A DNA stretch of 64,000 nt, taken from positions 21,568,477 to 21,632,476 of the forward strand of contig OZ026522.1 of the NCBI GenBank assembly GCA_964019695.1. The letters are read 5' to 3'. The notes beneath the pieces were generated by a model. The model was not told where the DNA came from and did not search any database. It saw nothing but the letters and a program-made list of their open reading frames with translations. Both the position numbers and the translations under genes were made by a program. Of the stretch, positions 23,871-34,710 are shown one piece after another. Source of the DNA: Loripinus fragilis (taxonomy: Eukaryota > Mollusca > Bivalvia > Lucinida > Lucinidae). Every line of letters begins with the position of its first letter. The stretch's first letter is position 1.

Positions 23871-24665
23871 TCACTGTTGCTCTGATTTCGTGTAATGATT
23901 CTGTTGCTGTGTGTTCTTTGTTTGTTGCTGCTACTATTTCGTCACATGTGTTCATTTTGGTGTGGTTTGTTTGTTGTTTGTTGTTGCCCTCATTCCGTGT
24001 GGTGATTCTGTTATTGTAAGTCCTTTGATTGCTGCTGCTCCTAATTCTGGTGTTGGTTATGTTGTTTTGAGGTCTTTGTTTGTTGCAGCTCTTGTTTCGT
24101 ATGGTGGCTCAACTGTTGCTAGGTGTTTGTTTGTTGCAGCTACTATTTCGTATGGTGGCTCTAGAGTTGTGAGATCTTTGTTTGTTGCAGTACTATTTTG
24201 TATGGTGTCTCTGTGTTGTGGGTTTGTAGTTTGTTGCTGCTACTATAACGTGTGTTCAGTCTGTTGTTGTTAGTTTGTTGTTTGTTGGTGCCCTCATTCC
24301 ATGTGATGATTCTGTTATTGTAAGACCTCTTTGATTGCTGCTGCTCCTAATTCCGGTGTTTGTTCTGTTGTTTTCAGGTCTTTGTGTGTTGCAGCTCTTA
24401 TTTCGTATGGTGGCTCAGCTCTTGTTATGTCTTTGTTTGTTGCAGCTACTTCTTTATGGTGATTCTAGTGTTGCAAGGTCTTTGTTTGTTGCCCGTACTA
24501 TTTTGTATGGTGTCTCTGTTGTTGTGGGTTCGTAGTCTGTTGCTGCTACTATAACATGTGTTCATTCTGTTGTTCTTAGTTTGTTGTTTGTTGTTGTCTT
24601 CATTCGTGTGGTGATTCTTTTGCTGTAAGTCCTTTGATTGTTGCTGCTTCTATTTCCGGTGGTGA
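23871..24665. repeat. 48-54 bp minisatellite, left block
   Basis: Imperfect units read GTGGTGATTCTGTTGTTGT, a short variable part, TTTGTTTGTTGCTGCTCC, then TATTTCGT. Frames rich in Val and Cys follow from the repeat and are not genes. The unit resembles the family A core on its minus strand. Confidence 0.8.
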
Positions 24666-24782
24666 TTAGTGTCAAACAACATTGGCCTTAGAAATATGAA
24701 TATTCAATGACCTGGAATCCTCGTGAAAAGTATGCTTTAGATTATGGTACCATTACTAAGCTCAATACCAGAACTATCCAAT

Positions 24783-24850
24783 CCCTCGGTAGCCTAATGG
24801 ATACCAGTCTGTCATTTGAATTCAAAGTTGTGGGTTCTAATATTTGATCA
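24783..24850 (+). tRNA. Degraded tRNA-like sequence (pseudo-tRNA or SINE head)
   Basis: CTCGGTAGCCTAATGGATAC contains TAGCCTAATGG, a perfect A box, and GGGTTCTAATA about 40 bases on is a weakened B box. The order resembles a tRNA of the arginine type, but the acceptor and T stems do not pair, so it is probably a pseudogene or the head of a SINE. Confidence 0.5.
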
Positions 24851-25275
24851 CTTTAATATATTACTTATTATCATTCTTTTTTTACATTTATTTGTTCGCT
24901 TGCTCTTTTTTATATTTTTTTTCATCGAAAGTTGTGCTTAAATAGATATTTTTTAAGTATTATGAATATGGCATACGTTTATGCCAAAATACACACGTAA
25001 CTCTTACTCAATGAACACGCGTGAGAAAACCTGAGAAAATAAATACATAAGCGACTAGATACTTGTAAAGATGTAGAGACAAGTTATGCACGAGATGACG
25101 TAAAATATAAGAACAAAATTATCAAAAAATGCATACATTCGATAATTATAAAAATAAATGTTAAGATTCGATATTAAGATTGTTTATGACAACATTTTAT
25201 TCAAATAAAGTACATGATGCATACATATATGCTATGTTTAGGTGATTGGACCTGGCAGTAAGCCAGTGACTAATA
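24851..25275. other. AT-rich stretch between pseudo-tRNA and mariner
   Basis: No gene or internal repeat is supported. It ends in TA at 25274-25275, the mariner junction. Confidence 0.35.
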
Positions 25276-26126
25276 CGAGGGATGATCAAAAAGTTCTCAG
25301 GGCCAATTGTACTTAGGGCTACCAGGGAATGAAAACTTGAGCCTTCATTGCTTCCATACTGTGTACCACGAAGATGGGAATTCAGTTTTTGGGAACAAAC
25401 TAGCCATACCAGAGAATATGGGGGATGAGGAAGGATTTCAAATCCACATTCAGTTGCAGCAGTCATGTCAACTTGTGACGTGTAGGCAGGGGCGTTGTCC
25501 TGCAAGAGCAGAACACCGTGAGTCAGTTTTACTCGTCTCTTACTTGCGATTTCCTAGTATAGCCGCCTCAATTCGCCTGCATAATACTCAAGATAACATT
25601 GACTATCCCAAAAGATTGAGGCCATCTTCTCCTTCTCTGCTGAATGAACCCTATTAAAATTTCTTAGGAGGAGGTGAGCGAGGGTGCTTCCATTGTTTGC
25701 TCTGCATTTTTGACTCCAGGTCAAAGTGGTGAACCCATGTCTCATCTTGGGTTACAACTCGCTTGAAAAAATCACTGGGATCATCTCCATAGCGAGAGAG
25801 GAGATACCTGGAAATATATAACCAAGTCCTTTTCTGATCATCGGTCAATATTCGGGGCACCAATCTTGCCAAAACCTTTGGCATACTTAAGATGGTGGTT
25901 AGGATTGATTGTACTGCCCCCAAGCTTATGCGCAGGTCTCACCTCCTATCACACATAACCAGGGTGTGCACGACCATGACATTTTTCTAAGTGGTGGCAT
26001 CTTTGGGGCGGCCACAACGTCCATCGTCCTCAGCACTCTCGATCCCCCTCTTAAACTCTGCTGCCCATTATTTCACTGTGCTATAAGAATGAGACGACTT
26101 CCCAAGGGTTTCCATGAAGTCTTCTT
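25276..26126 (-). pseudogene. mariner transposase pseudogene (DD34D family, Tc1/mariner)
   Basis: On the minus strand the remains run from a helix-turn-helix part near 26110-25930 (STVK*WAAEFKRGIE, then GRCGRPKDATT, with stops) through VVTQDETWVHHFD (first catalytic Asp at 25744-25746) and QDNAPAYTS (second Asp at 25497-25499) to LPHPPYS (about 25413-25430). After PPYS the usual segment with the third Asp is lost and the frame resumes at KLNSHLRGTQYGSNEG. In-frame stops and shifts occur near 26060, 25985 and 25680. The terminal inverted repeat CGAGGGATGATCAAAAAGTT lies at 25276-25295 beside a TA. The N-terminal end joins minisatellite DNA at about 26126, so the 5' terminus is missing. The protein would cut and paste at TA sites; this copy cannot. 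Confidence 0.9.
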
Positions 26127-26705
26127 TCTTCGTGTGGTGATTCTGTTGTTGTTAGTCTCCTTTGATTTCTGCTGTCTAATCTCCTATTTCCGGTGTTGGT
26201 TCTGTTGTCGTTAGGTATTGTCTTTGTTGCTACTCCGCTGTCGTGTGGAAGTTATTTTGCTCCTATTTGGTGTGATGATTCTGTTGTTGTGAGGTATTTT
26301 CTTGCTGCTCCCATTTTGTGTGGTGATTCTGTTGTTGTGAGGACCTTTGTTGCTGCTCCCATTTCGTGTGGTGATTCTGTTGTTGTGAGGTCTTGGTTTG
26401 TTGCTGCTCCTATCTAGTTCGATGATTCTGTTGTTGTGGGGCTTTTTGTTTGTTGCTGCTTCTATTCCGTATGGTGATTATGTTGTTTAAATTCTTTGTA
26501 TTTTGCTGCACCTATTTCGTGTGATAATTCTGTTGATGAAAGTTCTTTGCTTCTGCTGCTTTTATTTCACGTGGTGATTCGGTTGGTGTGTTCATGTGGT
26601 GATTCGGTTGTTGTGAGGTCTTAGTTTATTGCTACTCCTATTCCGTGTCGTGATTGTGTTTTTGTGGGGGTCTTTGCTGCTTCTCCCATTCCATATGGCG
26701 ATTCT
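26127..26705. repeat. 48-54 bp minisatellite, right block
   Basis: Units are spaced 48, 48 and 51 bases (GATTCT at about 26277, 26325, 26373, 26424). Same unit as 23871-24665. It begins directly where mariner homology stops. Confidence 0.85.
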
Positions 26706-26867
26706 ACTGTTACAGATTATCAAGTAAGTGTGGTCAAAACTATATTTGGGCATTCGGCCCTATGCCAAATATCAGCTTCTCCATGTCAAAACTCAACTTT
26801 CTCTTTCAACCTAAGCAACCAATATTTGTATTTTCGACTTTCGTTTTTAGATGGTAATCATCATTCT

Positions 26868-27490
26868 TGCACACCGGATAAGGATATCTGAGATTTTACC
26901 CTGGGATAGAAAATAAGAATCCATCATGAGTGTGAGGGTAGGATAGACACGAATTATGGATTCTTTTCCTTGCTCACCACTGTTTTTTTTTATTTTAAAT
27001 AAGCTTCCAGAAGTCCTTGAATACGCTAAGATGCAATTTCACATGATGACGTCACTTAAACATAACAATGACGCCTTTTGACGACCATGTGCGTGAGTTC
27101 CAATACAACCAGTGTATGGAGCCCTCACGTGACAGCCTGGGTAAGATAAGATTTTTTTTTATCTCAGGGTAAAATCTCAGATAAGCTTATCCGGTGTGTA
27201 AGAAAAGCCTACTTTACCCATGCTACCTTTTCTAGGATGTCAAGTAACGTCATCATGTGAAATTGCATCTTAGCGTATTCAGGGACTTCTTGAAGCTTAT
27301 TTTAAAATAAAATTTAATAAATGAATAAAAACAGTGATAAGCAAGAAAAAGAGCCCATTATTCGTGTGAGGAAAGGATAGAAAAATCCGTCCCTCGGGAT
27401 CACCGTTTGTCATCACTCGGACAGCCTCGTGATGCCAACGGCGATCCTCGAGACGGATTTTTAATCCTACCCTCACACTTAAATATATTC
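26868..27490. mobile_element. Nested foldback element, arms of about 140 bp
   Basis: The arm 26908-27055 (ending CTAAGATGCAATTTCACATG) is inverted relative to 27246-27395. A second inverted pair shares ACCGGATAAG and GATTTTACCCTG (26875 and 27175). A hairpin with CTCGGGATC and GATCCTCGAG lies at 27385-27465. No ORF of transposase type. Confidence 0.7.
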
Positions 27491-28027
27491 TTATAGTCCG
27501 AATGATGAAAAACGATGTGCTTTGTAATATTGATATGTTCATTTCCCTTTGGTAATATTGATATGTTCATTTTCCCTGGACAAGCTGTGTTTTATATAAG
27601 CACAAAATAACAGACTAGATAGATTGAATTAGGTCACTGAACTTCCAATTTGTCGACGAAATATGCTTGATTAGATCAGACGAATCATTCACAAATTGAT
27701 TTTTGCGTTAACTATTAACTATGAATTCCAGAAAAATACACTAAGATTAAAGATAGCATTATTCAAAACCTTGTCAAATTTGATATTAAAATGCAAATGT
27801 CACTCAGCTATCACCAGTGGGACATATAATGTGAGATGGCTAACAATTCAAACAATTAGGGAAAACAACAGTCCTTTGCTTAATTACAACGATCAAAGTA
27901 CTCCAGTTTCACAGTACTTTAATACCAAAAGCTACAGCTTCAGCTCTGATAAGTTCCAGAAAAGATGTCAATACAATCTTTTTTATCGTCAATCTTCAAA
28001 CACTGCAATATAGAAAATACTAGGTGA
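27491..28027. other. Unassigned stretch, nothing recognised
   Basis: Contains a short direct duplication (GGTAATATTGATATGTTCAT and a near copy, 27520-27570). No gene is supported. Confidence 0.35.
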
Positions 28028-28168
28028 GTGTCTTTTGATATTAAGTTTACCAGGCAAGGCTTTGAGAACGCGTGTTGACATCGCGAGGCTTTGACATCGC
28101 GAGGCTTGCCGAGCGATTCAACATGTGTTCTCAAAGCCCAGCCTGGTAAACTTGATATCAAAAGACGC
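28028..28168. mobile_element. Foldback MITE of about 140 bp
   Basis: Arms GTCTTTTGATATTAAGTTTA then CCAGGCAAGGCTTTGAGAAC and the complement CAGCCTGGTAAACTTGATAT are inverted over 50 bases. The loop side holds a direct repeat of CATCGCGAGGCTT. Confidence 0.72.
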
Positions 28169-28742
28169 GAACCTGGTATTCTATTTTATCACTTTACCCT
28201 CTGTTTCACTCTTCAAACTAACGATTATGGCGATTTGTGCGTTGATTCAGCGTCATTAGCGACGTCATTCAAAAAGTGCTTCGTAATCATGACCTGATAA
28301 AGGCACATGCTGTGAGATAGACAATGTTTATCAGGAAACATACAGCAATGTAGTTGATATGAGAGGTAACTGATTATCCCAGTTAGAATAAAATCTCGGG
28401 CAGCCATCAGCCCACCAGCGAAACGCCACTTGAATGGCGTTTCGCTGGCGGGCCAATTGTGGCCCTCTTTAATTTGCTTACTGTGGTGTAGATGAAATTC
28501 AGTTAATCAGTGTTAATAATTTTATCCTGTGTTTTCTTATTCAAAAGGTTGTTGTTTTCTTCATTTGTTACAAAGAGCAGTTGCTGCTATTATAGGGTCC
28601 TGTAATATGCAATGCACTTAACAGGTTTTCCATTACCTAATTTTCAGGGAATTATTGTGTTTGTGGTTTATATTTCAGAAGTCCGACTCTTCTACATTCT
28701 CTTAACTGACCTCGCCTCTGGAATTCCTTATTTCAGACTGTA
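28169..28742. other. Unassigned stretch with one hairpin
   Basis: A hairpin at 28411-28455 (CCAGCGAAACGCCA and TGGCGTTTCGCTGG) is the only structure. No gene is supported. Confidence 0.4.
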
Positions 28743-28790
28743 AAATTAAGTGTATCTATACACCAAAAGAGGTGGCAGCTAAGCGACAAA
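28743..28790. repeat. Half of the GTGTAAGTTTACACC foldback family
   Basis: AAGTGTATCTATACACCAAA then AGAGGTGGCAGCTAAGC matches the left half of the complete element at 61862-61955. Confidence 0.5.
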
Positions 28791-28865
28791 CAACAAAACA
28801 CAAAGCGTTTAGGTTAAAAAAAGGCCTGTTCTAAATTTTAGATAGACGCTGTACGGAAACGTAAT

Positions 28866-29090
28866 AAAAGTAAGTAAGGGTGCAAAGCTCAGGAATCGAT
28901 ACAGTCAAGTACCACACCTGACCCAGGATACCAATGGGAAAGTGACAACGTCACAATTAGACACCACAAACGTGCCCCAAGAGGTCAGCCCTTTCCCAGC
29001 AGATGACCACAAGGCATCAACAAACATACGCGCATGAAAGCATAACAAAACAAGACAGAAATAACAAAAATGATCCACAAAAGAAGTAGA
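28866..29090 (+). repeat. Family B repeat, copy 2
   Basis: Contains ATCGATACAGTCAAGTACCA, GACCCAGGATACCAATGGGA, GAGGTCAGCCCTTTCCCAGC and AATAACAAAAATGATCCACA, all shared with 37340-37680 on the opposite strand. It is the most complete copy for this part. Confidence 0.75.
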
Positions 29091-29180
29091 ACAAGTCAGG
29101 ACAACAGTAGTGTGGTTGAAATAGGGTATGATATTTCATGAGAATTGTCTGCCAGCAGACAATTTTCATAAAATAGCATG

Positions 29181-30078
29181 CCTTATTCGTTGTTTTTGAA
29201 AAAAGCGGCAAAATTTGAAATTGTCGTCTGCTGCAAATTATAGGTGGCGCTTTATGGGTTATGCATAAGTGACAATAGCGCGTGGCACTTCCTTTCAAGC
29301 AAAAATAGCTAAAATGTTATTCCGTTGTTAAATGTGGGTTTTCACCATCGATATAAGGCATATCGTGTTCTTTCTGCACGTAAAGACGACCGCTGCTACC
29401 GTCCTGCCAGTCAAGAGTGACAGTGACGTCATGTTTTTTACAAAGTATTCAAGGACTTATAATCGATAAACAGGATAGGATTAATACACAAGTGATCTAT
29501 CGATTCGCGTTAGCTCAAGTGGAGTGTACACTTAACAAATGTAAACAAAGTATTACGTCACTGTCATTCCTGGTTGGCACTACAGTAGTCTCGAAAATTA
29601 TTTTTACTTATAGATGAATGTATTGCAATGTAGTTGTATGCCATGTGACTTTGTATATGTTCAGCGTATTGTAAACTACTGTTTTGCATTGTGCTTGATA
29701 GCTTTTCCTATTGTTTGAAGGCTTCAAATACTGAATTATTGCGCATGATTTTGCTGTGACCTATTAAAGTTGTTTACAGGAAACAATCTGGATTTATTAG
29801 CTTTAATAAAAAAGCAAAACGTGGTAATTCGACATAATTTATTTCTTTATCAATATCGTTGGCGACGTAATTGTTCGTATAATAACACTGGTGACAAACA
29901 GAACATTACATTCCTTATATTGATGGTGAAAATCCACATTTAACAACGGAATAACATTTTTAGCTATTATTGCATAAAATGCATTGCCACACGCTTTTGT
30001 CACCTATGATTTAAAGCGCCACCTATAATACTCAGCAGACCATAATTTCAAATTTTGCCGCCCTTATTCAAAAATAAC
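29181..30078. mobile_element. 0.9-kb inverted-repeat element with 160-180 bp arms
   Basis: Left arm 29181-29364 and right arm 29916-30078 are inverted and colinear (GCGGCAAAATTTGAAATT, TATAGGTGGCGCTTTA, TTATTCCGTTGTTAAATGTG). A smaller inner pair around GTGACGTCA/TTACGTCAC lies near 29420 and 29555. A GAGAATTGTCTGC motif flanks both sides. No transposase frame is present. Confidence 0.7.
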
Positions 30079-30084
30079 AATAGT

Positions 30085-30160
30085 TCTTCCTCGCGGTGCC
30101 ACGGGGTAGCCTGCAGTTTGTGATTGTGGTATTTCCTGATCATACTCACTTACTATTATT
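30085..30160 (-). repeat. Family A start fragment
   Basis: GTAGCCTGCAGTTTGTGATT then GTGGTATTTCCTGATCATAC matches the beginning of family A in reverse. It abuts the 0.9-kb inverted-repeat element. Confidence 0.65.
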
Positions 30161-31185
30161 TATGGTATTTCATGAGAATTGTCTGTTGCAGCCGTAATTG
30201 GCGCTTTAGGGTAAACTCTTTATTATTCAACATTTAGGCCAGTGTATCGCCACGTGACATGCAAAGTCTCGGTCTCTTGTAAAGCTAACAGAGGTAGGAA
30301 CCAGTTTGGGGCGTGGCTAAACAGTGACCTTAAAGTTGATAATACGTGTATCTCATAGAGACGCCTTTTAAGCTTTCGCAAGCTGCCTGACCAAGGTCTA
30401 TTCCGCCTAAGTTTGCTTATGGAAATATGGTACATCTGGTCCTACACAATTGGGCCTAACAAGTTATTTTTAGTCTATGTACCAACATGAAAGTTTATTT
30501 ACATAATTATTCATAGTAGGTGGAGCCTAGCATGAATATTCGTGAAGAGCGAAAATTCGCGTTTTAACGAGGAAAATCGCTGGCTTCGCGCCTTTCGATC
30601 CGCTCGTTCCTCTGCCATTCGCATTTCCAGCAGCTCTCCATCTTTTACGCACATTTTTAAGTTTCAAAATAGATTGGAAACAACTAATGATAGTGAAATA
30701 GAACTTACAATAATAAGTCCCTCAGTACAGCTCCATCTGGTGTAGAGTTTAAACAAAAGCTACGAATAACAATAGTTACGGTAAATGGTAACTTTTAAAG
30801 GTTACGACTTGCCATAAGAGACCCGACTGATGATATGGGCATATTTTAAGAGCGTCATACTCTGGACTCTGAACAAGACAAACGAATTATTTGGTCATGA
30901 ATATCTGCTTCGCTGCACATTTTAAAGTACAGCCGCTTTTCAAGCTCAACATGTAGCAATTTGACACCTCCCTTGGAATATGATTGCAGGATCACTTGCC
31001 GCTTAGTTCTAATGACAGCAAGCGATCTTGTCAAGAGTCAGTGGTGCATGAGTGAACCAATGAACAAACCAATGGACGAAGCCTGGAGAGTTTATCGTAG
31101 AAAACACCCTAATATGAATCTTCCTTGGAATTAAACTTTAAAGAGTCATTTCGCTTGTAGAAAGTTTAGATAGTGGCGAAAAACA
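30161..31185. other. Unassigned stretch, no gene supported
   Basis: A short GAGAATTGTCTG motif at 30172 repeats the one at 29137. The rest gives no family match. Confidence 0.3.
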
Positions 31186-31240
31186 AAGGCGCTGATCAGA
31201 TTTTGTGAATGCACAGGCTGGTCAGCGCCTTTGTTGTTCG
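31186..31240. repeat. Hairpin, GATCAG family
   Basis: ACAAAGGCGCTGATCAG and CTGGTCAGCGCCTTTGTTGT pair over about 17 bases. Confidence 0.65.
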
Positions 31241-31329
31241 TAAACCCCGAAGACAGATATTCTCTCGTTGAAATGAACATTATATTCGCATCTCAGAGTT
31301 GGAACCTCTCCGTGTGACTCTCGAAGTAC

Positions 31330-31640
31330 CCCTCCGATCGCACCTCTCAACATGACCCTCTGAATTGTTACTACTATTTGCATCTGACAGCGTGGCCCTC
31401 GGAATCGGTTCTTCCATTCGCATCTTATAATGTGACTCTCGGTGTATTGATTCTTCCGTTCACATCTCACAGCCTGACCCTCGGAATCTCACAGCCTGAC
31501 CCTCGGAATTGATCATTCTTCCATTCGCATCCCTCAGCGTGACCCTCGGAATTTATTCTTCCGTTCGCATCCCTCAGCCTGACCCTCGGAATTGATTCTT
31601 CCGTTCGCATCGCAAAGTGTGACCCTCGGATTTGATTCTT
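31330..31640. repeat. Minisatellite of about 41 bp
   Basis: Roughly seven imperfect units of ATTCTTCCGTTCGCAT then a variable CCCTCAGC part, then CTGACCCTCGGAATTG. Frames on the minus strand through this block come from the repeat. Confidence 0.8.
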
Positions 31641-32028
31641 TTGTTGACCATTGGTATACACTGCGTATGTTTCTCACAGCGTGCTGTGCGAAGAAGAACC
31701 ACCCGAGAGTCTGCTTATGCCACCCAAGAATGTTCCGGATTTTCATTTCCTGCAAATCAATAACTGGCACTCCGTCTTTATGAGAGACTAACAGACACGC
31801 CGCAGTCATACCTGTCGTATTAAAAGTCATAAAGATTAGAACTATTTAATTCACGCCAGGTGAATGCGTGGCTGATTGGAACCATAATTAAGGTGACAAA
31901 GTCTTTATCATCGATCAGATTCATTAGAGGCTCACTGAGAATACTATTAAACACTGAAAAACCTCATGGGCTTACCGTATTTATGCGTATCTACATGTAT
32001 GACGTGGCATTCGTCAGGTCCAAAACTA
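31641..32028. other. Unassigned stretch, nothing recognised
   Basis: No repeat partner or credible coding frame. Confidence 0.3.
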
Positions 32029-32074
32029 TCCCAACGATTATAGATCCGTCTAAGACGGATCTATAATCTTTGGG
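32029..32074. repeat. Palindrome AGATCCGTCTAAGACGGATCT
   Basis: A perfect inverted pair around CTAAG with arms of about 14 bases extended by flanking AT. A related GGATCC/GGGTCCGTG cluster lies near 62560. Confidence 0.6.
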
Positions 32075-32319
32075 GACGCTTTGAAAGTAAAAATAGTAAA
32101 GCTAAATTATACAATTTTGGCTAATTTCTAATAACCGCATAACGTTTGGTATCTACTTACCGCTCGTTTTATTGTACATAAAACTTACTTGCTTCTGTTA
32201 GAAAGCCTCCATGGGAGTCCGAAAAGCATGCGCTTTCACAACAGAAGAAGCCCGGGCGAAGATTTGGTCATTTAAATATATTTAAGCCCCTCCCAGGCCC
32301 ACCATCACAATGACTGCAG

Positions 32320-32580
32320 CTGCTGTCTGCTCTACGGTGATGATTCCGTTGTTGTTAGTGCATTGTTTGATACTGTCCCATTGTGCGCTCGCGCATGCGG
32401 GTGTGTATGTGTGCGTGTCAGTGTGCGTACGTACGTGCGTGCGTGTGGGTGTGCTTTCTAGTTTAACAATTAACTAATTGAACAAAAAAGAGAGCTGGTT
32501 CCTTCTCATTAATTATCTGTCCCCTCTTCATGATACATGTATCATGGGCTGGTCTGTGATGTGTGTTTGTGATGTTTTCT
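32320..32580 (-). repeat. Family A repeat, minus strand, with GT-rich insert
   Basis: TGATTCCGTTGTTGTTAGTG then CTGTCCCATTGTG matches the family A core and AGTTTGTG/ATGTTTTCTGG-like sequence its start. A GT/CGTG low-complexity block (32385-32450) lies in place of the CT-rich middle. Confidence 0.5.
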
Positions 32581-32773
32581 GGATAATTACGGTTGTGAAA
32601 ACCACCGCTATCTAATATAAAGGCACTGCTACATGTAAATTTCGGCCACTGGATATGATATTAATAGCCAGCTAATTTACTAAAGTGGACAACCAGGCAC
32701 TCGCCGCACCACTCAAGACATAATATCAAGCTAAGTCAGAAGGTCTAGCCGAGGTTTTGCAACATACCACTTA

Positions 32774-33467
32774 TACTGGGCCAAAAAAGAAACGCCGCAT
32801 ATAAAACCTACATTGTATATACGGGGTATTTCACCAATCTCTAGCAAACGATTTGTCAAAGTAAGAGAGCTGATTCTTGGATTATTAGTTCCTTGGGTTG
32901 TGCTCGCTATTATTTTCACTGGACGAAATTGATTCGGCAGGTTAAATCAACGTTTAAATCGATCTTGACGTCGCGTCATTACGCGATGACGTCATGAATG
33001 CACGCGGTCTGACTTTGTTCCAATTTGTCAGAAACGCTTTCTAAGACGTCCAATTATCCTTGCATGGCATCGAAATTGTTGGGCTATCACCGATGGCGTC
33101 AGGTTAGCTTGGAACATTCTTATCACCTTTCGCGTTCAACATGTATTCGTTTTGGAATCGTAAATTAGCAATGTGTAACTTTTAATTTTAAACTTTTATT
33201 TTTTTTCAAGCAAATTGGATTTTAGACTAGTGATTTCAGTAGTTATTACATGTGTAAACCGAAATAAAAAGAATGTGCACGTGAAAAACCCGAAAATAAA
33301 ACGATAGCCAGTACACTGGTTAAGATCGACTGAGCTCAATGAAACTACGAGAATAATGTGTGAGAGGAATAGTAGCGAAACATAGATGACAGATAAAATT
33401 TTGTAACTCTCATTTAACGCGCAATATTTTTAATCTTAATATGCGGCGTTTCTTTTTTGGCCTAGTA
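32774..33467. mobile_element. 694-bp Tc1/mariner-type MITE, TA flanked
   Basis: Terminal repeats TACTGGGCCAAAAAAGAAAC then GCCGCAT (32774-32800) and their complement at 33441-33467 differ at one base (G/A). TA lies at 32772-32773 and 33468-33469. There is no transposase frame, so it must be mobilised in trans. Confidence 0.85.
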
Positions 33468-33727
33468 TATTTTTGCACCAGATTCAACTGTTTATCTGAA
33501 CAATTTCGTCCTTAGAGAATACTCATTAACCCGGAATATGAACAAACCAGCGCCACAAGAGATTACAGATTTCTTTTAGGTGCGGCCGATGATGCTTTCT
33601 GATATCCGTGACTTCTGGTCAGTATGCATGTTTATTCGACGATTATGTTTTGTCGTCTGAGTTCAAATTGCAGCTTAACCCAAAGTTTTCAACATCTTTC
33701 TAGGGAAATGGATTGAAAATAACATTA

Positions 33728-33962
33728 TGCCGCGACATGTGATTTCAAATAATGTGGTATGTTGACATGAATAGACTCAGACGAGCCTGTGTAGCCTCCT
33801 GTTAAGCTTTGAATCTTCAACTACTGTTTGATCAGTAGCTTAATAGTCATAGAATATATAAGCGACAAGCAAAGACTCTGATCAGACTGCGCGTATGCGC
33901 AGGCTGGTCTGAGCCTTTGCTGGTCGCACCTACCACATTGTTGGAAATCTCGTGCCGCGGCA
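33728..33962. mobile_element. Foldback MITE of the GATCAG-hairpin family, copy 2
   Basis: Ends TGCCGCGACATGTGATTTC and CACATTGTTGGAAATCTCGT then GCCGCGGCA are inverted. The inner hairpin is CTCTGATCAGACTGCGCG with TATGCGCAGGCTGGTCTGAG. Confidence 0.75.
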
Positions 33963-34062
33963 CATGATGTTGCACAAATGCTTCCAAATGTTCGACAGAA
34001 ACTGCGCAAAATATATGGCTCTACATTTTGTCACCATTTCACAGTCAACACGTGGTTGGATC

Positions 34063-34200
34063 AAAAAGTAAGTATGACAAGCACACACTACATACCAAAC
34101 CATGGCACCATGAGGAAATGCCACAGAGCGCAAACAGTCACAAGACTTCAGGGAGACAAGATGTAAAGAAACCACAATCACACACTGCCAATGGTACTAT
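34063..34200 (+). repeat. Family A fragment
   Basis: AAGTAAGTATGACAAGC, GGCACCATGAGGAAATGCCA, CACAAGACTTCAGGGAGACA agree with the family A start and middle. Confidence 0.6.
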
Positions 34201-34710
34201 CACATGTATTTTATAAAGTTAAAGCTACATAGTCTGTAACTTTTGATCTTTTAATTTTTTGAAATAGTGTTTCTATTTTTCAAGAACACAGTAAAAAACT
34301 AAAATTCAGGTATACATTTTACCAATTTCGTAAATCTTTACAAATTATCAGTATCAAAACAACAGCATTTATGTTAAAACTTGACTGTCTATAATTATTG
34401 GAGGGACGCAAATAATTACCAAGAAGAGTAAAAACACCTGTTTTTATAAGATAATTCACTTTTCCATGCAGTTTTCAGCTATAGTGAACAGATTTATTGT
34501 GAGAACTTAACTTAACTGCTTTTACAAATGATTTAAAAAGAAAATATTTTTTTTCGAAAAATGTTCAAAGTTACAGACTATGCAGCTTTAATTAATGTTT
34601 TGAAAACATGAAATAATTTGTAATGTACGCTATGAAACTTGAGTTCATTCTTAAACTCAAAATAAAGCGCTATGATTGGCTGCTTGCGGACACTCGGTGC
34701 CCTGTTAAAC
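34201..34710. other. AT-rich unassigned stretch
   Basis: Two near copies of a phrase with AAAGTTA/AGACTATG/CAGCTTTAA (34217 and 34566) lie in inverted sense. No gene is supported. Confidence 0.35.

Noticed and set aside
23801..24554. Val/Cys-rich hydrophobic repeat proteins resembling membrane proteins
   Set aside because: The period equals the 48-54 bp minisatellite unit and unit length changes break the frame.
31222..31830. Minus-strand ORFs with repeated Arg-Val-Arg and Asn-Gly-Arg phrases
   Set aside because: They follow the 41-bp minisatellite and shift frame between units.
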